Assembly (NCBI RefSeq): GCF_001244545.1
Contig: NZ_LN852696.1
Span: forward strand, 62,001-126,000
Direction of reading: 5' to 3'
DNA length: 64,000 bases
Origin: Candidatus Stoquefichus sp. SB1
GTDB taxonomy: Bacteria; Bacillota_I; Bacilli_A; Erysipelotrichales; Coprobacillaceae
Below are positions 59,077-64,000 of the stretch, piece after piece. The translations under genes and the position numbers were made by a program. The notes beneath the pieces are model-generated. The model worked only from the letters and a program-made list of their open reading frames with translations, was not told where the DNA came from and searched no databases. Position 1 is the first letter of the stretch, and each line of letters begins with the position of its first letter.

Positions 59077-60990
59077 ATGTATAAAAAGATAATAATGATT
59101 GTTATTGTATTGATTGCCACTATTTGTGGAATTATATCTTTATTTGTCTTTAATAATAAGTATAACAGTTTTAGTGATCAATCGCTATCCTTTCTCACAA
59201 AGGGACAGCAATTTGTAGATGTATTATTAGAACCAGATGAAATAAATGATAATGGAATTGATGTAAAAGTTGGTCAATATCAGAATTTATCTGCTTTTCA
59301 TCCACAACAAGATGCTTTTGGGAAAAGTACATTTGTATTTGAATATACATATCAAGGAAAAGATTCTTTTCTATCACTATATATTCAAGAACCGTTTAGT
59401 GTAACATATGTTTATGTTAATGGTGAACTCATTGCTCATAATGGCTCTTTTTCACCTTATCATGAACAGATCTCAGATATAGTTGTTTCTTTCCCAGCTC
59501 AAAAACATAATAAAATAGTTATCCAAACAGAAAACAGAAGTCATTATTATAGTGGCATTCAATATCCTATTGCTATTGGAGAAAGCCCACTTATTACACG
59601 TTTAATATTACAAAGAGTTGTTATTTATTGTTTGTTTTCTTTTTCATCATTGGCTATTGCCTTATATAGTTTGGTTTTATGGTTAAAAGATCGTCATCAA
59701 AAAGCTTATTATTTACATTTTGATTTTGGAATTTTTGCATTATGTTTTGGATTATATAGTTTATATCCTTTCTTTCCATTATTTCATTTACCAACACATA
59801 CATTGATTTATGCTTTACAAGATAGCCTTATTATGATGTGTTTATATATGGCTTATTTCATTATATTGAGATTAACACAATCTCAACAAAAAATGCATCA
59901 TTGGATGACTATTGGTTGTTTAAGTATGGTTTTCATCACTTTTGTTATGCCTTTTATCTTACCTTATCTTGGTGCGTTTGTTCCTGTTTATGGTTGGATA
60001 ATTTCACTTTATAAAATAGGGATTGCTTTATATATGTTATTTATTAGTATAAAAGCCTATTGGCAACAAAAACATAAAGGATTACTGTTAGGAACAATTG
60101 TTTATACAATCTGTTTATTTGTTAATGTGATTACAATGAATAAGTATGAACCAGCATCTTTGGCTTGGATAGAAGAGTTTGGAATGTTTGCATTATTGTT
60201 GTGCTTTGCTGGGTTAATGATTCAGCGTTCTCATCAGTTATGGCAAGAACATCAACAATTGAATTATCATTTACAAGAAGAAGTGAATCGTCAAACGCAA
60301 CAGCTGAGTGATCTCATGGAAGAAAGACAAAAACTATTAAGTGAAATGTTACACGATTTAAAAAAACCAATATCCACAGCTCAAACTTATTTACAACTTT
60401 TACAGCAAAAAGAAATCGTTACAGATCAGAATCTACATAAAGAACTTCAGGTTTTAGAAGATAAATATTCAATGATGAATCAGCAAATTTATCTCTTACA
60501 AACTTTAAATGCACAAGAGGAATTATCATTAGATTTCAAAGTTATTGATCTCAATCATTTCATTGAACAGTTTTATCAAATGTATTTACCTGATGCAGAA
60601 GTTTATGATATTTTCTTTCAGTATGAATTGTGTCCGTCAAAGTGTATGATTATGGGAGATGAACAACAACTCTTACGTATTTTCCAAAATTTATTTTTTA
60701 ATGCTTTAGCCGTAAGCTTTCCTCAGTCAACAATTCATATTCAGCTTCAATCAGATGATCAAAACGTAATGATTGTTTTTGAGGATAATGGAAAAGGAAT
60801 AGCAAAAGAACATATTGAACATATTTTTGAAAGAGGTTATACAACAAATGAAACACAGGATAGTAATGGCTTAGGTTTGTATATTGTGAAATCTATTGTG
60901 ACTTTTCATCATGGAACAATAAATGTTATATCAGATAATCATCAAACACGATTTACAATAACATTGCCACTTTTAAAAGAGCGTATTTAA
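59077..60990 (+). CDS. 7TM-type membrane histidine kinase
   Basis: A 637-residue sensor. After an N-terminal TM helix (5-25) comes an extracellular beta-sandwich (about 40-170) of the 7TMR-DISM kind, seven TM helices (about 180-385), a coiled-coil (386-425) and a HisKA domain with His426 in MLHDLKKP. The ATPase domain has NLFFNA, EDNGKGIA and GLGLYIV. The regulator follows after 91 bp. It may respond to a carbohydrate or envelope signal, as DISM domains bind ligands. Confidence 0.92.
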   Translation: MYKKIIMIVIVLIATICGIISLFVFNNKYNSFSDQSLSFLTKGQQFVDVLLEPDEINDNGIDVKVGQYQNLSAFHPQQDAFGKSTFVFEYTYQGKDSFLSLYIQEPFSVTYVYVNGELIAHNGSFSPYHEQISDIVVSFPAQKHNKIVIQTENRSHYYSGIQYPIAIGESPLITRLILQRVVIYCLFSFSSLAIALYSLVLWLKDRHQKAYYLHFDFGIFALCFGLYSLYPFFPLFHLPTHTLIYALQDSLIMMCLYMAYFIILRLTQSQQKMHHWMTIGCLSMVFITFVMPFILPYLGAFVPVYGWIISLYKIGIALYMLFISIKAYWQQKHKGLLLGTIVYTICLFVNVITMNKYEPASLAWIEEFGMFALLLCFAGLMIQRSHQLWQEHQQLNYHLQEEVNRQTQQLSDLMEERQKLLSEMLHDLKKPISTAQTYLQLLQQKEIVTDQNLHKELQVLEDKYSMMNQQIYLLQTLNAQEELSLDFKVIDLNHFIEQFYQMYLPDAEVYDIFFQYELCPSKCMIMGDEQQLLRIFQNLFFNALAVSFPQSTIHIQLQSDDQNVMIVFEDNGKGIAKEHIEHIFERGYTTNETQDSNGLGLYIVKSIVTFHHGTINVISDNHQTRFTITLPLLKERI

Positions 60991-61081
60991 TTGAAAATAA
61001 AAAAGGATATTCACAGGACAATGTAGAATGAAAAATAGACAGAATTTCTTTATAATAGAAGTAAATAGGGGGGAGGTCAAT

Positions 61082-61771
61082 ATGTGTAATTTATTATTTG
61101 TAGATGATGATGAAGTCTTGTTAGAGGAAGCGAAAGTTTATTTTAAGATGCATGGCTATGATATTGATGTCACACCAAATGGAGAGAAAGCTTTACAACT
61201 GATCCAATCAAAAGGATATGATTGTATTATTTTGGATATTAAACTACCAGATATAGATGGGTTTGAGGTTTGTGAGAAAATGCGTCAATTTATTTCAAAA
61301 CCAATTATTATGTTATCTAATTATACGGAGTTTGATGATCGTATATATGGATTAAAACTTGGAGCTGATGATTATGTATGTAAGCCATTCTCTTTTGAAG
61401 AATTAAATATGCGTATTCAGTTGCGTATTCAAGGTAATTATGCCAATAGAAAACCAGAGGTTATTCATATTGGGAAATTGGCTATTAATACGGGTACTTA
61501 TCAGGTTATATATGAAGATAAGTGTATTGATTTAGCACGTATTGAATTTGAAATTCTGATGCTATTGATTAATCAGCCAGGGAAGATTTATTCATATGAA
61601 CAAATTTATGATGCCATCTGGAAAGAACCACTCAATAAGAGTCGACATACATTACAAGCCAGAGTTGCTGATGTAAGACTAAAACTGAATAGTATTACAC
61701 ATAAAAAATACATTCAGACAGTACGTGGTAAAGGGTATCGTTTTGTAGATAATCCTGATAAAGATGAATAA
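61082..61771 (+). CDS. OmpR-family response regulator
   Basis: A 229-residue protein: receiver domain (1-120) with acidic pair DDD (8-10), phospho-acceptor Asp52 in LDIKLPD and Lys in KPF; winged-helix output domain (130-226) with YIQTVRGKGYRF. I start at ATG 61082 after GGGGGGAGG. An upstream ATG (61028) is unlikely because a TATAAT lies at 61051-61056 between them. Confidence 0.94.
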   Translation: MCNLLFVDDDEVLLEEAKVYFKMHGYDIDVTPNGEKALQLIQSKGYDCIILDIKLPDIDGFEVCEKMRQFISKPIIMLSNYTEFDDRIYGLKLGADDYVCKPFSFEELNMRIQLRIQGNYANRKPEVIHIGKLAINTGTYQVIYEDKCIDLARIEFEILMLLINQPGKIYSYEQIYDAIWKEPLNKSRHTLQARVADVRLKLNSITHKKYIQTVRGKGYRFVDNPDKDE

Positions 61772-61775
61772 AAAG

Positions 61776-61816
61776 GTCCAATGATGAGGGGATGAACTCA
61801 TCATTGGGCTTTTTGT
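61776..61816 (+). terminator. Terminator after the two-component operon
   Basis: CCAATGATGA / TCATCATTGG with a 10-nt loop and a CTTTTT tail. Confidence 0.85.
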
Positions 61817-61821
61817 ATTAA

Positions 61822-62451
61822 TTATTCTTTTTTTGCCATTTTGATTTGACCATTCAAGATGGCATTTTCATCAATTTTCAAGTGTTTAGTGAGAATATCA
61901 CCAGTTGTATGAGCAGTAGATGAAAGATGTAACAGTTCTCCGCAGTCAATATTTCCATTACATTGACAAGCAATAAAAATATTTTGTCCTTTCATATCAC
62001 CCTCGATAATACTATCCTGTTGAATTTCTAATTGAGAGTAACTTTCAATATGACCTTTAATATTTGAAGAAATAATGGTAATTTTCTGAGCAGTAATATC
62101 ACCAACAATAATAGCGTTATCAATAATTAAATGACCATTGATATGAATATTTCCAACGACCTTTCCTTTAATCTGAAGATCATTTTCAGCATTAATATGT
62201 CCTTGTATCTCTGTTCCTTTAGATATGATAGTTGGTTCATGAGCAGCTTTCTCATTTCCATGATATTTGATAGCCGTTTGGGTCTGTTTAACAATGGATT
62301 CTTTTGCTTTTTCTTCAGGTGTATGTTTCATTTCTGCTGATTGAGAAATTCTTGTTTGTATAGGATCATTTTCAATGTCATCATCTGTTTCGACAACTTC
62401 AAAATATCTATCAATAAAACCATTCTTTATTTTTTTAATTTTATCATTCAT
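61822..62451 (-). CDS. Bactofilin (polymer-forming cytoskeletal protein), copy 1
   Basis: A 209-residue protein. Residues 1-75 are a charged head, then a beta-helical bactofilin domain (about 78-200) with hydrophobic repeats such as GTEIQGHINAENDLQIKGKVVGN (core IKGKVVGNIHINGHLIIDN). Bactofilins form filaments at the membrane that affect cell shape and envelope synthesis. The last ~150 residues are identical to copy 2. Start follows GGGGGAGAAT. Confidence 0.9.
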   Translation of the reverse strand: MNDKIKKIKNGFIDRYFEVVETDDDIENDPIQTRISQSAEMKHTPEEKAKESIVKQTQTAIKYHGNEKAAHEPTIISKGTEIQGHINAENDLQIKGKVVGNIHINGHLIIDNAIIVGDITAQKITIISSNIKGHIESYSQLEIQQDSIIEGDMKGQNIFIACQCNGNIDCGELLHLSSTAHTTGDILTKHLKIDENAILNGQIKMAKKE

Positions 62452-62485
62452 ATTTTAAATTCTCCCCCTTTTTTCAGGTAATTTC

Positions 62486-62513
62486 ATTATATAACATTTA
62501 GATTGCGTGTCAA
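62486..62513 (-). promoter_or_regulatory. Promoter of bactofilin copy 1
   Basis: Minus strand TTGACA (62513-62508), 16 bp, TATAAT (62491-62486); both boxes match consensus. At copy 2 only the -10 is kept. Confidence 0.7.
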
Positions 62514-62691
62514 GGTGGGGGGATAGGGCATAATAATTGTTGTTTTTTTGGTTTAAATTGATATTTCAAATATCAAAATATTCTATTTGTAGCTGATAAG
62601 TTTATCGGACGTATTATTAGTCTCAAATGCATGATTGAAAAAAATATTAAATTATCTGATAAAGTCATATTTATATACTATAGATATAAAA

Positions 62692-62713
62692 CGGAAGATT
62701 TGAAAATCTTCCG
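62692..62713 (-). terminator. Terminator of bactofilin copy 2
   Basis: CGGAAGATTT-G-AAAATCTTCCG with T-rich sequence on the minus-strand side. Confidence 0.75.
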
Positions 62714-62766
62714 TATGGATTATAAAGCATGAACTCATTATAAAATTTTTTGCATTTGAAGAATAA

Positions 62767-63393
62767 CTATTCTTTTTTTGCCATTTTGATTTGACCATTC
62801 AAGATGGCATTTTCATCAATTTTTAAATGTTTAGTAAGAATATCACCAGTTGTATGAGCAGTAGATGAAAGATGTAACAGTTCTCCGCAGTCAATATTTC
62901 CATTACATTGACAAGCAATAAAAATATTTTGTCCTTTCATATCACCCTCGATAATACTATCCTGTTGAATTTCTAATTGAGAGTAACTTTCAATATGACC
63001 TTTAATATTTGAAGAAATAATGGTAATTTTCTGAGCAGTAATATCACCAACAATAATAGCATTATCAATAATTAAATGACCATTGATATGAATATTTCCA
63101 ACGACCTTTCCTTTAATCTGAAGATCATTTTCAGCATTAATATGTCCTTGTATTTCTGTTCCTTTAGATATGATAGTTGGTTCATGAGCAGCTTTCTCAT
63201 TTTCATGATATTTGATAGCCGTTTGTGCCTGTTTAACAATGGATTCTTTTGGCTTTTCTTCAGGTTTATGTTTTGCAACTGATGCCTGAGAAGCTTTTGT
63301 TTGTTTAGGGTCATCCTCATCCTCATCTGTTTCAACAACTTCAAAATATCTATCAATAAAACCATTTTTTATTTTTTGAATTTTATCATTCAT
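62767..63393 (-). CDS. Bactofilin, copy 2
   Basis: A 208-residue protein with the same plan as copy 1. Bases are nearly identical from the stop codon through about residue 60; the N-terminal head differs (VETDEDEDDPKQTKASQ here against VETDDDIENDPIQTRISQ) and is more acidic. A recent duplication or gene conversion is the simplest explanation. Its promoter has kept only the -10 box. Confidence 0.9.
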   Translation of the reverse strand: MNDKIQKIKNGFIDRYFEVVETDEDEDDPKQTKASQASVAKHKPEEKPKESIVKQAQTAIKYHENEKAAHEPTIISKGTEIQGHINAENDLQIKGKVVGNIHINGHLIIDNAIIVGDITAQKITIISSNIKGHIESYSQLEIQQDSIIEGDMKGQNIFIACQCNGNIDCGELLHLSSTAHTTGDILTKHLKIDENAILNGQIKMAKKE

Positions 63394-63529
63394 ATTTTTA
63401 TTCCCCCTTTTCGTGTAATTTTATTATATAACATTTTTAAATTATTTTGGGATTATGGGGATAAAAAGGAATTTCAACGGAGAAAGTATCAAAAAATAGG
63501 GAGGAAATATATTTATATTGCAAAAAAGT

Positions 63530-63543
63530 GAAATCGGTTCCAT
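63530..63543. promoter_or_regulatory. LacI-type operator, upstream copy
   Basis: GAAATCGGTTCCA; its complement TGGAACCGATTTC matches the downstream operator TGGAACCGGTTCT in 10 of 13 positions. It lies 18 bp before the -35 box. Confidence 0.5.
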
Positions 63544-63560
63544 AAATTTCATAAAATATA

Positions 63561-63589
63561 TTGACATAATGATTGATAGTGACTATAAT
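63561..63589 (+). promoter_or_regulatory. Consensus SigA promoter of the PTS IIBC gene
   Basis: TTGACA (63561-63566), 17 bp, TATAAT (63584-63589): a full consensus promoter. Confidence 0.85.
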
Positions 63590-63597
63590 ATCAAGTG

Positions 63598-63611
63598 TGG
63601 AACCGGTTCTA
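63598..63611. promoter_or_regulatory. LacI/ScrR-type operator, downstream copy
   Basis: TGGAACCGGTTCTA with the perfect core palindrome GAACCGGTTC (63600-63609), placed just after the -10 box. The upstream and downstream copies, about 68 bp apart, would allow a repression loop. Confidence 0.65.
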
Positions 63612-63635
63612 TATCGGTAAGAGGAGGAAGAAAAT

Positions 63636-64000
63636 ATGAATGAGAGTAAACAAGAAAAATATTTACGCATTTCTCAAGACCTTGTTAAATATGTTGGAGG
63701 TTTAGAGAATATTCAAGGTGTTGCTCATTGTGCAACAAGACTTCGTATTGTTTTAAAAGACAATGATCTTGCAAATATTGAAAAATTGGAAGATGTTGAT
63801 TTGGTAAAAGGGGTATTTATTGCTGGGGATCAGCTTCAATTGATTTTTGGGGCAGGTCTGGTTAATGATGTTTATGAAGTTTTTAGTCAATATACACATA
63901 CAGAAAATATGTCACTTGGCGATATTAAACAACAGAGTGCTAAAAAACAAAATCCTTTTCAGGCAGTGATTAAATCATTATCTGATGTCTTTATTGATAT
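63636..64000 (+). CDS. PTS EIIBC (sucrose/trehalose family), N-terminal part
   Basis: The first ~121 residues are in the window. After MNESKQEKYLRISQDLV the EIIB domain contains GVAHCATRLRIVL with phospho-Cys in HCATRLR, and GVFIAGDQLQLIFG; an EIIC part begins near the edge (NPFQAVIKSLSDVFID). This is the glucose-type EIIB used by sucrose, trehalose and beta-glucoside permeases. GAGGAGG site. Control by a LacI-type repressor is indicated by the flanking operators. Confidence 0.9.
   Translation, partial: MNESKQEKYLRISQDLVKYVGGLENIQGVAHCATRLRIVLKDNDLANIEKLEDVDLVKGVFIAGDQLQLIFGAGLVNDVYEVFSQYTHTENMSLGDIKQQSAKKQNPFQAVIKSLSDVFID

Larger units (their letters stand above)
62452..62766. other. 315-bp intergenic region between the bactofilins
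   Basis: Contains the copy-1 promoter, about 180 bp of AT-rich DNA without a visible feature, and the terminator of copy 2 (62692-62713). Confidence 0.5.

Noticed and set aside
1-64000. CRISPR arrays, tRNA and rRNA genes
   Set aside because: No regularly spaced 24-48 bp repeats with unique spacers, no tRNA cloverleaf and no rRNA segment were seen on reading both strands; the five iterons at 32.1 kb are too short and closely spaced to be CRISPR.

Overview
The window is a 64-kb piece of a very AT-rich, Gram-positive (Firmicutes) chromosome. Gene content and codon style (YchF followed by a class B sortase, a DUF2232-GdpP-L9-DnaB operon, many PTS IIC/RpiR/glycosidase loci, bactofilins, LytTR and MarR regulators) fit a gut member of the Erysipelotrichia/Coprobacillaceae type. 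That assignment is an inference from style; there is no rRNA or other taxonomic marker here. No tRNA, rRNA or CRISPR array was seen.

Layout. 1-4.0 kb: start of a DegV gene, a MarR regulator with a perfect 20-bp palindromic operator, a PAP2 phosphatase, YchF GTPase and sortase B. 4.4-8.8 kb: sugar locus (PTS IIC, RpiR regulator, GH3 beta-glucosidase). 8.9-17.1 kb: a short Clp ATPase, an ABC exporter pair, IspD, a GHL10-type lipid/wall hydrolase, an amidase, a phosphodiesterase, and a probable free-standing structured small RNA at about 15.80-15.89 kb. 17.2-23.4 kb: conserved housekeeping block rpsF-ssb-rpsR and DUF2232-gdpP-rplI-dnaB. 23.4-28.2 kb: a LytTR regulator, a paired 9-bp direct repeat like a LytTR box, a frameshifted secreted peptide gene resembling lactococcin-972-type bacteriocins, and an ABC-2 transporter set.

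28.69-38.94 kb is an integrated mobile element of about 10.2 kb lying between a zinc-ribbon gene and thymidine kinase. It is bounded by a 17-bp direct repeat. It carries a tyrosine integrase and a large repressor-like HTH protein on the minus strand, then divergently a small HTH protein, an excisionase-like protein, a DnaD-type replication initiator with five iterons plus an AT-only stretch inside the gene, a DnaC-like ATPase, and small cargo genes ending with a DUF2971 protein. No phage structural genes are recognisable. The architecture is that of a phage satellite (PICI-like) or other small replicating integrative element. Unusual points are a probable 73-nt antisense RNA that is complementary both to the integrase leader and (18 of 18 nt) to the initiator leader, and a toxin-like peptide gene beside a decayed paralogue with short antisense RNAs.

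39-42 kb: thymidine kinase, a TIGR02328-type glycosylase-like protein, an AraC regulator, DUF3795 and a glyoxalase with an HTH tail. 42.0-50.3 kb: a complete cell-wall-sugar (MurNAc) recovery cluster: MurR-like regulator, AnmK, MurQ, small membrane protein, PTS IIC, GH1 6-phospho-beta-glycosidase, MupG-like DUF871, and a BadF-type amino-sugar kinase. The divergent anmK and murQ promoters each carry a TGAAAT-N3-ATTTCA palindrome on the -35 box, giving a clear regulatory model. 50.3-57.4 kb: HAD phosphatase, AzlCD, SGNH and alpha/beta hydrolases, TypA/BipA, and small proteins. 57.5-64 kb: a surface protein divergent from a 7TM sensor kinase and its OmpR-type regulator, two nearly identical bactofilins in tandem, and the start of a PTS IIBC gene with a consensus promoter flanked by two LacI-type operators.
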